Positions 16,057 through 24,269 of a DNA stretch of 64,000 bases are shown here, piece after piece. The position numbers and the translations under genes were made by a program. The stretch is from Tabrizicola sp. (GTDB lineage: Bacteria > Pseudomonadota > Alphaproteobacteria > Rhodobacterales > Rhodobacteraceae). Position 1 is the first letter of the stretch. The number at the start of each line of letters is the position of its first letter. Where the stretch lies: positions 186,001 through 250,000 of the forward strand of contig NZ_JAUCZH010000008.1 of NCBI RefSeq assembly GCF_030373185.1. The letters are read 5' to 3'. The notes under the pieces were generated by a model. The model was not told the origin of the DNA, made no database searches, and worked only from the letters and a program-made list of their open reading frames with translations.

Positions 16057-18939
16057 TCAGACCTTGCCCTTCAAGGCCAGCAGGGCCGCAAAGGGATTAT
16101 CGGGGTCAATCGGCTTTTCGGCGCGCGGGGGGCGGGCCTCATATGTCTTCTGGCGGTCGTCGCGCGGGGGCTTGCCCTTGTGGTCACCCTTGGGCCAGTC
16201 ACCTTTGGGCCTGTCACCTTTTGGACGGTCACCTTTGGGCCGATCACCCTTTGGACGGTCGCCGCGAGGACGATCGCCTTGCGGGCGATCACCCTGCGGT
16301 CGGGTTTCGCCTTCGGTCTGCGGTTTCCGGTCTGGCCGGGGGCCGCGCTCGGGGCGTTGGAAGCGCGGCTTGGGCGCCCAGGTGAAGGTGTAGAAAACCT
16401 CCATCTCCGGGGCTGCCTCTGACTCGGGTTCCGCTTCGGGTTCCGGGGTCGGGGCCATGATCGAGACCTCTTCCGGAATTGGCACGCCTGCGGCAATCGA
16501 CGCGGCGGCTTCTTCGGAAATCTCGGGGGCCTTCGGGGCCTCGACAGTCTTTACTTTCACGCGCTCGGACTTTTCGCCCTTGTAGCCCAGACCGGCCATC
16601 AGGTCGGCGAACTGGTCCAGCGTCATGCCGGTGATCGACAGCATGTCAGGCGTGGCTTCAAACCCGGCGCGGCTGTCTTTCTGGCGCAGGATATCGGCCA
16701 GCCGTTCCAGCATGTCGATTCGGATCGCGCGGGTGCCTGCGGGGTGGTAGCCGGCCAGCGTGTAGTGCTGCTTTGGCACCTCGGCCATGTTGGGGATGGT
16801 CACAAGTCCCGGGGGTGGGCTTTCGGGAAATTCCTGCAAGTCATTCCAGAGCGACCACAGCACCAGCCGCAAACGAGTTGGCGCAGGCTTCAGAAGCGCG
16901 GGAAGGAAGATGGTGAATTGGCCGAAACGGACGCCATGCTTGCGCAGGGCGGCGCGGGCTTCCTGATCCAACTCCTTGACCTCGGAGGCCACGGCGTCGC
17001 GCGGCAGGACGCCCATCGCTTCGGACAGACGGAACGCAAAGCCGCGGGCAAGGCCAGTGAGTGCTTCGTCCCGACCCATGGCCAGCAGGGGTTCGAACTG
17101 TGCCGCGACCTTGCGGTCGATGAAGTGTTGCAGGCGCCGGCGGACCTTTTCGATCACATCTGGCCCGGCCTCTTCGTCGACAAACGCCTCAACCCCCGGT
17201 TTGGCGGCTTCGGCACCCTTGACCAGCTTGCCCACCGCGTTGGAGCCCCACATGAGGCCGCCCTGTTCGGTAAAATCAAGTTCGGTGTCCGGCGCGTTGT
17301 AGAAGCGGTCGGCGCGCAGATGGAATTCGGGCTTCAGCGCCTGAAGCGCCGCCTGCGCGAGTGTCCGCGCGGCATCGGGCGTGGTACTGGCGTCCTGCTT
17401 GAAGCGGAACCCTTCCAGCCGGCCGGCGAATTCGCCCTCGACCGTGACTTCGCCCTTGTCGTTCACTTCGGCCACGAGGACCTCCTTCTGTTTCAACCGG
17501 CGAAGGAGGACAGATGTCCGCCGGTCGACAAATCGTTGGGTCAGCGCCGCGTGAAGCGCGTCCGACAGGCGGTCTTCTACAGCGCGCGTCTCATCGCGCC
17601 AATGGCTTTCGTCTTCAACCCAGTTTTTCCGCTGGGTAACGTAGGTCCAAGTGCGGATATACGCCAATCTGCGCGACAATGTGTCGATATCGCCCTCGGT
17701 CTTGTCGATGCGGGCGATGGCCTTTGCCAGCCAGTCGGCCGGAATACGCCCACCACCAAGACCGCGACCGACCAGAAACTCGAAAATCCGGGTCAAAAGC
17801 GTGGTGTGTTCAACGCCGCTGGAGGAACGGAAGTCGGGAATCCGGCAGACATCCCACAGAAGTTGCACCCGCTTTGGTTCGGTCAGCCGATCCTGCACCT
17901 CGGGCAGCGCCGACAGCGCTTTCAGCGCCAGCACGTCGTCAGCGTCGCGCGCACGGGTAAGCCATTCGTTCGAGGTGGGGTATTCAAGGCTGCGGATCAG
18001 CCGGTCGGCGGTGCCGAAATCCAGCGATTCGTTGCGCCAGTGCAGTTTCTTGACCGGGGCAAAGCGGTGCGTCTCGATCGCCTCGACCAGATCTTCGTCG
18101 AAAGGCCGTGCCTCCCCCGTCACGCCAAAGGTGCCATCTTCGGTGTGCCGGCCGGCGCGGCCGGCGATCTGGGCCAGTTCCTGCGGGTAAAGCAGGCGCA
18201 TCCGGCGGCCGTCAAATTTTGCGGTGGCGGAAAAGGCCGCGTGCTTGATATCAAGGTTGAGCCCCATGCCGATGGCATCGGTGGCGACAAGGTAATCCAC
18301 ATCGCCATTCTGGTAGAGCGCGACCTGAGCGTTTCGGGTCCGCGGGGACAACGCGCCCATCACCACCGCGCATCCCCCCTTCTGACGGCGGATCAGCTCA
18401 GCGATGGCATAGACATTTTCAACCGAAAACCCGACAATTGCGCTTCGTTCCGGCATCCGGCTTATCTTTTTCGAACCTGAGTAGGTCAGGGTCGAGAATC
18501 TGTCGCGCTTGACGAAGGTGGCATTCGGCACCAGCCCCGCAATCGCACCGCGCATGGTGTCGGACCCAAGAAACAGCGTCTCATGCAGGCCGCGGGCCCG
18601 CAGCAGCCGGTCCGTGAAGACATGGCCACGGTCGGCATCGGCGCAAAGCTGGATTTCATCCACCGCCACGAAATCGGCGCCGATCTCCAAGGGCATAGCC
18701 TCGACGGTGCAGACCCAGTATTGCGTCCTTTCGGGGACAATCCGCTCTTCTCCGGTGACCAGTGCCACGACCGACGGGCCAACCTTGGCGACGATGCGGT
18801 CATAGACTTCACGCGCAAGAAGTCGCAGAGGCAAGCCGATGACGCCGGTGCGATGGGCCAGCATCCGTTCGATCGCATGGTGGGTCTTGCCGGTGTTCGT
18901 CGGCCCAAGGACCGCCGTCACCCGCCGCTGGGCGTCCAT
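16057..18939 (-). CDS. SUV3-like superfamily 2 RNA/DNA helicase
   Basis: A 960-residue helicase close to mitochondrial SUV3. Motif I is GPTNTGKT (12-19), motif II DEIQ (94-97), motif III-like FLGSDTM, and motif VI QIAGRAGRH (about 265-273), followed by the SUV3-type C-terminal domains to about residue 800. The tail (from about 830) is acidic and then a low-complexity segment of eight 5-residue units of the RPKGD type at 880-919, ending in NPFAALLALKGKV. Mitochondrial SUV3 works with an exoribonuclease to degrade RNA; a similar role is plausible. It is 5 bases downstream of the TPR gene and is followed by the S4 gene. Confidence 0.92.
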   Translation of the reverse strand: MDAQRRVTAVLGPTNTGKTHHAIERMLAHRTGVIGLPLRLLAREVYDRIVAKVGPSVVALVTGEERIVPERTQYWVCTVEAMPLEIGADFVAVDEIQLCADADRGHVFTDRLLRARGLHETLFLGSDTMRGAIAGLVPNATFVKRDRFSTLTYSGSKKISRMPERSAIVGFSVENVYAIAELIRRQKGGCAVVMGALSPRTRNAQVALYQNGDVDYLVATDAIGMGLNLDIKHAAFSATAKFDGRRMRLLYPQELAQIAGRAGRHTEDGTFGVTGEARPFDEDLVEAIETHRFAPVKKLHWRNESLDFGTADRLIRSLEYPTSNEWLTRARDADDVLALKALSALPEVQDRLTEPKRVQLLWDVCRIPDFRSSSGVEHTTLLTRIFEFLVGRGLGGGRIPADWLAKAIARIDKTEGDIDTLSRRLAYIRTWTYVTQRKNWVEDESHWRDETRAVEDRLSDALHAALTQRFVDRRTSVLLRRLKQKEVLVAEVNDKGEVTVEGEFAGRLEGFRFKQDASTTPDAARTLAQAALQALKPEFHLRADRFYNAPDTELDFTEQGGLMWGSNAVGKLVKGAEAAKPGVEAFVDEEAGPDVIEKVRRRLQHFIDRKVAAQFEPLLAMGRDEALTGLARGFAFRLSEAMGVLPRDAVASEVKELDQEARAALRKHGVRFGQFTIFLPALLKPAPTRLRLVLWSLWNDLQEFPESPPPGLVTIPNMAEVPKQHYTLAGYHPAGTRAIRIDMLERLADILRQKDSRAGFEATPDMLSITGMTLDQFADLMAGLGYKGEKSERVKVKTVEAPKAPEISEEAAASIAAGVPIPEEVSIMAPTPEPEAEPESEAAPEMEVFYTFTWAPKPRFQRPERGPRPDRKPQTEGETRPQGDRPQGDRPRGDRPKGDRPKGDRPKGDRPKGDWPKGDHKGKPPRDDRQKTYEARPPRAEKPIDPDNPFAALLALKGKV
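16183..16302 (-). repeat. Coding tandem repeat, 8 x 15 bp, in helicase tail
   Basis: Eight consecutive 15-base units encode RPQGD, RPQGD, RPRGD, RPKGD (four times) and WPKGD. The repeat alternates basic and acidic residues and resembles RG/RGD-rich RNA-binding tails. Copy number may vary between strains. Confidence 0.85.
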
Positions 18940-18944
18940 CTGGA

Positions 18945-19508
18945 TTAAAGCTCCTGACCCTCGGCCTCGGATTCAAGGCGGGCCACGGCGGCTTTTACGC
19001 CTTCAAGATTGGGATGCAAGGTGAGAGCGGCCTGATAGACCGCCAAGGCGCGATCCAGCTTGCCGGTTTCTTCAAGAATCATCCCCAGACCGGACAAAGC
19101 CCCGAAATGCCGCGGGTTCAGCGTCAGAAGCTGTGCAATATCCGCGACACAGGGGCCAAAGTCGCCGCTGTTGTAAAAGGCGGTCGCGCGGGCATTCCAG
19201 GCTTCGGCAAACTCGGGCGAATGATCGATGATGGCAGAGAAATGATCAATCGCTGCCCTGTTGTCACCCAAGGCCATGGCATCTCGGCCGCGCTGCAACA
19301 GAAGATCCATCGCCGGAGAGCCGGATTTCGACCATTCGATCCAGATTTCCCGCTCGATCCGGCTGGATTCCCCGGCCTCGGCGGTCTTGAGCCGGGCAAA
19401 AAGATCGTCAAGTTTCGCGGTGTCCTGTGCCATCGCTGCGACACAAGTCAGGAAAAGCGGCAGAAGTGCCGCAACGATACGATTGAGAATGCTTGCCCGG
19501 ATATTCAT
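18945..19508 (-). CDS. Periplasmic tetratricopeptide repeat protein
   Basis: A 187-residue protein with a signal peptide (LNRIVAALLPLFLTCVAAMAQ, cleavage after AMA) followed by about three TPR units: AMDLLLQRGRDAMALGDNRAAIDHF, EAWNARATAFYNSGDFGPCVADI and FGALSGLGMILEETGKLDRALAVY. TPR proteins mediate protein contacts; the partner is unknown. It is the first gene of the minus-strand run with the helicase (5-base gap) and is divergent from the SCP2 gene 64 bases away, where the promoters of both must lie. Confidence 0.88.
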   Translation of the reverse strand: MNIRASILNRIVAALLPLFLTCVAAMAQDTAKLDDLFARLKTAEAGESSRIEREIWIEWSKSGSPAMDLLLQRGRDAMALGDNRAAIDHFSAIIDHSPEFAEAWNARATAFYNSGDFGPCVADIAQLLTLNPRHFGALSGLGMILEETGKLDRALAVYQAALTLHPNLEGVKAAVARLESEAEGQEL

Positions 19509-19572
19509 AAGGGAAAGGTAGACGATCCGCAGAAGATTGCCAGAGGGCGCGGGTCACGAAGGAGAGACTTGC

Positions 19573-19860
19573 ATGAGCGAGATGATTGAGGCCGCAGTAA
19601 AGGCGCTGAGCGCCAAGGTGGCGGGCAGTTTTGACGGGGTGGCCAAGTTCGTCATCACCGGTGAAGGGGCGATCATGCTGGACGCCTCGGGCGTGCGGGC
19701 GGGCGACGAAGAGGCGGATGTGACGCTGACGGCGGATGCCGATGTGTTCCGCGCGATTCTGGATGGCGAGATGAACGCGACCAGCGCCTTCATGACCGGC
19801 AAGCTGTCGGTGGATGGCAGCATGGGGATGGCGATGAAACTTGGCTCGGTTCTGGGGTGA
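19573..19860 (+). CDS. SCP2 sterol-binding domain protein
   Basis: A 95-residue single-domain SCP2 protein: FVITGEGAIMLDASGVRAG and ADVTLTADADVFRAILDGEMNATSAFMTGKLSVDGSMGMAMKL are the conserved beta-strand and hydrophobic-tunnel segments. Bacterial members bind fatty acyl or other hydrophobic ligands. The ATG at 19573 has an ideal AAGGAGAG ahead of it. The stop overlaps the GTG start of the following hydrolase by 4 bases, so the two probably act on related lipids, though this is inference. Confidence 0.92.
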   Translation: MSEMIEAAVKALSAKVAGSFDGVAKFVITGEGAIMLDASGVRAGDEEADVTLTADADVFRAILDGEMNATSAFMTGKLSVDGSMGMAMKLGSVLG

Positions 19861-20789
19861 TCGAGGCCCCTTTTCACGCGGCACTGGCCGATGGCCCCCC
19901 GGGGGCGGTGTGCGTCTGGCTTGAACCGGGTGCCATGCGAATCCGCGTGGCGCATTGGAAGGCGGGGGACAAGGGGACAGTCCTGCTTCTTCCCGGCCGT
20001 ACTGAATGTATCGAGAAATATGGCCGGGCGGCGGGCGATATGGTCGCGCGGGGCTATTCGGTCATCACGATCGACTGGCGCGGACAGGGACTGGCCGACC
20101 GGGCCTTGCCGGATCGCAATGTCGGCCATGTCGATGATTTTGCCGAGTATCAGGAAGACCTTGACGCAATGCTGGCCGAGGCGGACCGCGCAGGGCTGCC
20201 AAGGCCGTGGTTCCTGATGGCGCATTCCATGGGCGGCTCTATCGGCCTGCGCGCGCTGGCGCGGGGCTTGCCGATCCGGGCGGCCGTCTTTTCCGCGCCG
20301 ATGTGGGGCATTTCCATGTCGGCATGGCTGCGCCCGGTGGCGCAGATGATCACGGCGCTGGCTGGACCGTTCCGGCAGGCGCATCGCTATGCGCCCACGA
20401 CCGGGCCGGAAACCTATCTGTTGCAGGTGCTGTTCGAAGGCAATGTGCTGACCACCGACCGCGAGATGTGGGCCTATATGAAAGCGCAGGTCGAGGCGGT
20501 GCCGGATCTGGCACTTGGCGGGCCGTCGCTGGCGTGGCTGCGGGCCGCGCTCAAGGAATGTTCGGCGCTGGCGGTGCTGCCCGCACCATCCGTGCCTGCG
20601 ATCTGCGCGCTTGGGACGGCGGAAAAGGTGGTGGACGTGCCGCCTATCCACCTGCGCATGGCCGGGTGGGGGCGTGGGCAACTGGACCTTTACCCCGGGG
20701 CGGAACACGAGATCATGATGGAAGGCCCAGCCGCCCGGCAGCGGTTCTTTGACCGCGCCGCATCCCTTTACGACGCCAACCGGGGTTAA
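19857..20789 (+). CDS. Alpha/beta hydrolase, monoacylglycerol lipase/lysophospholipase type
   Basis: A 310-residue serine hydrolase. LLLPGRTECIEKYG holds the oxyanion region, ITIDWRGQGLADR follows strand 5, and AHSMGGSIG is the nucleophile elbow with the catalytic Ser; Asp and His are expected near the C-terminus, where GAEHEIMMEG supplies the His. The pattern is that of PldB/monoacylglycerol lipases. It starts with GTG at 19857, overlapping the SCP2 stop (GTGA). Its TAA overlaps the convergent TAA of the sodium channel gene so that both stops share the bases TTAA at 20786-20789. Confidence 0.9.
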   Translation: MIEAPFHAALADGPPGAVCVWLEPGAMRIRVAHWKAGDKGTVLLLPGRTECIEKYGRAAGDMVARGYSVITIDWRGQGLADRALPDRNVGHVDDFAEYQEDLDAMLAEADRAGLPRPWFLMAHSMGGSIGLRALARGLPIRAAVFSAPMWGISMSAWLRPVAQMITALAGPFRQAHRYAPTTGPETYLLQVLFEGNVLTTDREMWAYMKAQVEAVPDLALGGPSLAWLRAALKECSALAVLPAPSVPAICALGTAEKVVDVPPIHLRMAGWGRGQLDLYPGAEHEIMMEGPAARQRFFDRAASLYDANRG

Positions 20790-21562
20790 TCCTTCCGGTC
20801 CAGCTTCCGCTCGATCTCGGTCAGGCGGGCAAGGACGGCTTCTTCGAAGACATGCGCCTCGGCCCGCTGATCTTCAGAGGCGGCCTCCTGCATCGAATTC
20901 ACGATCAGACCAACGATCAGGTTCATCACCGCGAAGGTGGTCATCAGGATGAACGGCACGAAGAAGGCCCAGGCATGGGGATAAACCTCCATCACCGGGC
21001 GGACGATGCCCATCGACCAGCTTTCCAGCGTCATGATCTGGAACAGCGAATAGGCGCTGGACCCAAGTGACCCGAACCAGTCCGGGAACTTCGCGGCGAA
21101 AAGCTTGGTCGCGATAACGGCGGCAATGTAATAGATCAACAGGATCAAGAGAAACACCGATCCCATCCCCGGCAGTGCGCGGCCAAGGCCATCAACCACC
21201 CGCCGCAAACTGGGCGTGACCGACACGACGCGCAGGACACGCAGGATGCGCAAGGCCCGAAGGACCGAAAACCCGGCCCCCGCAGGCACCAGCGAGATGC
21301 CGACAATCACGAAATCAAAGACGTTCCAGCTGGACCGGAAGAAGCGCCAGCCAAGCGCATAAAGCCGCGCCGCAAGTTCAGCCACGAAAATCGCAAGGCA
21401 GGTCCGGTCGAGCAGCAGCAAAAGCCCCCCCGCCCGGTCCATCACGAAAGGCGAGGTTTCCAGCCCAAGCGTCACTGCGTTCAGCAGGATCACCGCGATC
21501 AGAAACTTCGCGATCTGTGGGCGATCCAGGAAACTGGCGACGGCAGTACGGCTGAACATCAT
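20786..21562 (-). CDS. Bacterial voltage-gated sodium channel (NaChBac/BacNav type)
   Basis: A 258-residue single-repeat six-helix cation channel. S4 carries Arg at 102, 105, 108 and 111 (RALRILRVLR), the voltage-sensor spacing. S1 has LNAVTLGLET, S2 FVAELAARL with Glu62, and S3 SWNVFDFVIVG with Asn80 and Asp83. The pore loop is FQIMTLESWSMG (174-185); LESWS is the sodium-selective filter of characterised bacterial channels. The C-terminal AVLARLTEIERKLDRK is a short coiled coil that would hold the tetramer. Relatives in marine Rhodobacteraceae are established sodium channels. The physiological role is unknown; links to motility and pH homeostasis have been shown in Bacillus. Confidence 0.92.
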   Translation of the reverse strand: MMFSRTAVASFLDRPQIAKFLIAVILLNAVTLGLETSPFVMDRAGGLLLLLDRTCLAIFVAELAARLYALGWRFFRSSWNVFDFVIVGISLVPAGAGFSVLRALRILRVLRVVSVTPSLRRVVDGLGRALPGMGSVFLLILLIYYIAAVIATKLFAAKFPDWFGSLGSSAYSLFQIMTLESWSMGIVRPVMEVYPHAWAFFVPFILMTTFAVMNLIVGLIVNSMQEAASEDQRAEAHVFEEAVLARLTEIERKLDRKD

Positions 21563-21620
21563 GACCCCGGATCGGTTGCGTAGCCCCGCCGATATGGAGT
21601 GTCCGACGACAATGATCCAG

Positions 21621-21646
21621 CCCCCGGATGCAGAGTATTTTCAGGG
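21621..21646 (+). repeat. Possible degenerate remnant of the dispersed element
   Basis: CCCCCGGATGCAGAGTATTTTCAGG resembles the C-run and tail of copy C, without its hairpin. It lies between the channel gene and the META gene and touches the end of the latter's frame. Confidence 0.3.
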
Positions 21647-22093
21647 ACTTCTCTCGCCTGCTTCTCCTTTGGTCTGGCAGGTCTTGCAGACGGTCTGGCT
21701 GTTTGCCACGTCCAGCACGAATTCCATGCTGCGGCCAACCGGGCCGGTGAGGATCAGGTTGCTGTCGCCCTCGGCCTGCACAGTGGTCATCCCGGACAGT
21801 GTGTCGAAGAAAACCTGTTCTTCGGGCAGCTTGTCGCAGGCCATGCGCGTTGCGCGGATAGCTTCGATCCGAAGCTCGGGAAGGAAGGCCGCGTTCATCG
21901 TGGACCAACGGTTGCAGGGTGCCTTCCCGGACATCGTACCATCCGATTCGATCCGCAGGCTTGCGGGTGCGTTGGTCAGGCTGCCGTCAATGGCCAGAAG
22001 CTGCCAGTCAATCCCGGTGATCGGGTGTTCAGGGGTCTGCGCGCTGGTCATCATGGGCAAGAGCGCGAGGGCGAGGGGCAGCAGGCAACGCAT
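21641..22093 (-). CDS. Secreted META domain protein (HslJ-like)
   Basis: A 150-residue protein starting MRCLLPLALALLPMMTSAQ, a signal peptide cleaved after TSA. The mature part is one META domain: TGIDWQLLAIDG, a GKAPCNRWSTMNAAF segment with the conserved C-N-x-W..., and Cys pairs at MACDKL and CKTC that could form disulfides. HslJ-type proteins are envelope stress proteins of unknown chemistry. The ATG at 22093 has AAAAGGAG upstream, so it is preferred over the TTG codon two residues earlier. It follows nusB by 39 bases and may be in the same operon. Confidence 0.85.
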   Translation of the reverse strand: MRCLLPLALALLPMMTSAQTPEHPITGIDWQLLAIDGSLTNAPASLRIESDGTMSGKAPCNRWSTMNAAFLPELRIEAIRATRMACDKLPEEQVFFDTLSGMTTVQAEGDSNLILTGPVGRSMEFVLDVANSQTVCKTCQTKGEAGERSP

Positions 22094-22132
22094 GGGCAAC
22101 TCCTTTTCAAGCGAAGATGACCATTGGACGCA

Positions 22133-22603
22133 TCAGAATGCCTCAGGCTTGGCCTCGCGCGCCATATGGTCAAGGACGGCGTTCACGAACTTTGGTTCCT
22201 TGCCGTCGGGGAAGAAAGCCTTGGCCACGTCGACATATTCGTTGATCGCGACCTTGGGCGGGGTGGCCATGTCCACCAGTTCAGCCCCTGCGGCGCGGAA
22301 CAGGGCGCGCAGGACCGGGTCGATCCGGTCGATCGGCCAAGCCGCCACCAGCGCGCGGTCGGTCAACTGGTCGATCTTGGCCTGCCAGTTCACGGCAGCC
22401 GCGACCACGGCACGGAAATGGTCGACGTTGCCTTCGGCAAATTCGCCCTCTTCATAGGTCGCACCAAAGCGGTGGGTCTCGAACTCGCGCGTGACGGAGT
22501 CAACCGTCTGCCCCGAGCTTTCCATCTGGAAAAGCGCCTGCACCGCATAAAGCCGCGATGCGGATTTCATCTGGCGCTTGTCGTCACGTTTGGCGGTGGT
22601 CAT
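22133..22603 (-). CDS. nusB: Transcription antitermination factor NusB
   Basis: NusB binds BoxA RNA with S10 (NusE) and prevents premature termination in rRNA operons. The 156-residue protein has the all-helical NusB core: SASRLYAVQALFQMESSG, DQLTDRALVAAW..., IDRIDPVLRALFRAAGAEL and VAINEYVDVAKAFFPDGKEPKFVNAVLD. The ATG at 22603 overlaps the ribH stop by 4 bases. The ribB-ribH-nusB order is widely conserved in alphaproteobacteria, linking riboflavin synthesis to this general transcription factor by position only. Confidence 0.96.
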   Translation of the reverse strand: MTTAKRDDKRQMKSASRLYAVQALFQMESSGQTVDSVTREFETHRFGATYEEGEFAEGNVDHFRAVVAAAVNWQAKIDQLTDRALVAAWPIDRIDPVLRALFRAAGAELVDMATPPKVAINEYVDVAKAFFPDGKEPKFVNAVLDHMAREAKPEAF

Positions 22604-23100
22604 GGGCGAAAGCCGATCCCCTTGGATGCTCCGGCCCATTTGCGCGAAAGCGCCACAAGGTGCAAGGCCGCCGCTGCGGCACCACCGCCCTTGTTCTGCC
22701 CGGCAGGGTCGGCGCGCACCTCGGCCTGCGGGCGGTTTTCGACCGTCAGGATGCCATTGCCGATGCAGGCACCTTGCAGACCCAAGAGGCTGATCGCGCG
22801 GCTGGAGTCATTGCACACGGTGTCATAATGCGTGGTTTCGCCCCGGATCACGCAGCCAAGGGCGACATAGCCGTCATATTCGGCCAGCCGCTCGGCCAGC
22901 GCGATGGCCGATGGCACCTCCAAGGCGCCCGGCACCTCGATCAGGTCAACCTCGGCCCCGCAGGCGGCGCCAACAGCCCGCGCCCCGGCGACCAGATTGT
23001 CGGCGATGTCCTTGTAGTAAGGGGCCACCACGATCAGCAGCTTGACCGGCCTGTCAAAGCTGGGCAGCGGCAGGGTGTAATGTGTCTCGGCGGTTGCCAT
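22600..23100 (-). CDS. ribH: 6,7-dimethyl-8-ribityllumazine synthase
   Basis: RibH condenses 5-amino-6-ribitylaminouracil with 3,4-dihydroxy-2-butanone 4-phosphate, the step before riboflavin synthase. The 166-residue protein shows GALEVPSAIALAERLAEYDGYVALGCVIRGETTHYDTVCNDSS in pieces that hold the substrate-binding GALE and the catalytic His of RGETTHYD. It begins 2 bases after the ribB stop and overlaps nusB by 4 bases, so all three are co-translated. The N-terminal extension before LLIVVAPYYKDIADNL is short, as in icosahedral lumazine synthases. Confidence 0.96.
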   Translation of the reverse strand: MATAETHYTLPLPSFDRPVKLLIVVAPYYKDIADNLVAGARAVGAACGAEVDLIEVPGALEVPSAIALAERLAEYDGYVALGCVIRGETTHYDTVCNDSSRAISLLGLQGACIGNGILTVENRPQAEVRADPAGQNKGGGAAAAALHLVALSRKWAGASKGIGFRP

Positions 23101-23102
23101 GA

Positions 23103-24185
23103 TCAGTCCTTGATTGCGCGGGTGCCGGCGATGGTCAGGTCATACGCCTCCAGCCCGACAAAGCGCGGGGCGGCGGAATTGGTGACCAGCGTGATTGCGG
23201 ACAGGCCCAGAGCCGACAGGATCTGCGCCCCAAGCCCGTATTGCCGCAAGGTCTGCGGTGAATGTTCGCCGGGTGTCACCATCTTCATCGTCGTGTCACG
23301 CAACAGCACGACAACCCCGCGCCCCTCGGCGGCAATCAGGCGCATGGCGGCGGGCAATTCGCCTTCGCCCCCGATGCCCAGCACATCTTCCAGAGGGTTG
23401 AGCGCATGCACCCGCACCAGAACCGGGCCGGGGGCTGTCAGATCGCCCTTGGACAGGACAACATGTTCATCGCCATGCGTCTCGTCCGAGAAAACCCGCA
23501 TCAGCCAGTCGCCGCCATGGGCAGAGGCGACCGAGTTGACTGCCTTTTCGGTGATCAGGTTATCATGCCGGCGACGATAGGCGATCAGGTCGGAAATCGT
23601 GCCGATCTTCAGCCCGTGGCGCTGGGCAAAGGAAATCAGGTCGGGCAGGCGGGCCATGGTGCCGTCATCGTTCATGATTTCGCAGATCACGCCTGATGGG
23701 TTCAGCCCGGCCAGGCGCGAAACGTCAACCGCCGCTTCCGTATGCCCGGCGCGGACCAGAACGCCGCCTTCACGGGCGCGCAGAGGGAAGATGTGGCCCG
23801 GCGTGGCGATGTCGGCGGCACCCTTGGTCGGGTCGATCGCCACTGACACCGTCCGGGCGCGGTCTGCTGCTGAAATGCCGGTCGTCACCCCTTCGCGCGC
23901 CTCGATCGACATGGTGAAGGCGGTCTCGTGGCGGCTGGAGTTCTTCGGGCTCATCAGCTGCAAGCCCAGCGCGTCAATCCGGTTTCCCGGCAGGGCAAGG
24001 CAGATCAGCCCACGGCCATGGGTGGCCATGAAGTTGATTGCCGAGGGCGTACACATCTGTGCTGGGATCACCAGATCGCCCTCATTCTCGCGGTCTTCAT
24101 GGTCCACAAGAATGAACATCCGCCCGTTGCGGGCATCTTCGATGATCTCCTCTGTCGAGGAGATGGCGTCCGAGAAATCGGTCAT
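23103..24185 (-). CDS. ribB: 3,4-dihydroxy-2-butanone-4-phosphate synthase with degenerate GTP cyclohydrolase II-like domain
   Basis: RibB makes the four-carbon unit of riboflavin from ribulose 5-phosphate. Residues 1-205 are an intact DHBPS domain: DHEDRENEGDLV binds substrate and Mg, and the RAGHTEAAVDVSRLAG segment completes the site. Residues 206-360 have the size and order of a GTP cyclohydrolase II domain, but the zinc-binding Cys motif is replaced by HALNPLEDVLGIGGEGEL, with no cysteines, so that half is very probably inactive. Such bifunctional-looking but one-active proteins are known in alphaproteobacteria, where a separate ribA supplies GTP cyclohydrolase II; none is seen here. The ATG at 24185 (MTDFSDAIS) is the family start. 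Confidence 0.93.
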   Translation of the reverse strand: MTDFSDAISSTEEIIEDARNGRMFILVDHEDRENEGDLVIPAQMCTPSAINFMATHGRGLICLALPGNRIDALGLQLMSPKNSSRHETAFTMSIEAREGVTTGISAADRARTVSVAIDPTKGAADIATPGHIFPLRAREGGVLVRAGHTEAAVDVSRLAGLNPSGVICEIMNDDGTMARLPDLISFAQRHGLKIGTISDLIAYRRRHDNLITEKAVNSVASAHGGDWLMRVFSDETHGDEHVVLSKGDLTAPGPVLVRVHALNPLEDVLGIGGEGELPAAMRLIAAEGRGVVVLLRDTTMKMVTPGEHSPQTLRQYGLGAQILSALGLSAITLVTNSAAPRFVGLEAYDLTIAGTRAIKD

Positions 24186-24269
24186 GGGTCGTATCCTGCA
24201 AACTCTCGCGGGTTGTCTACCGCGACCGGCTGCCAAAGGCCAGAGGCAGGCGCGTGCAGCGGCGCAGGG

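Noticed and set aside
16744..18480. 578-codon plus-strand ORF
   Set aside because: It lies wholly opposite the SUV3-like helicase and encodes no recognisable domain.
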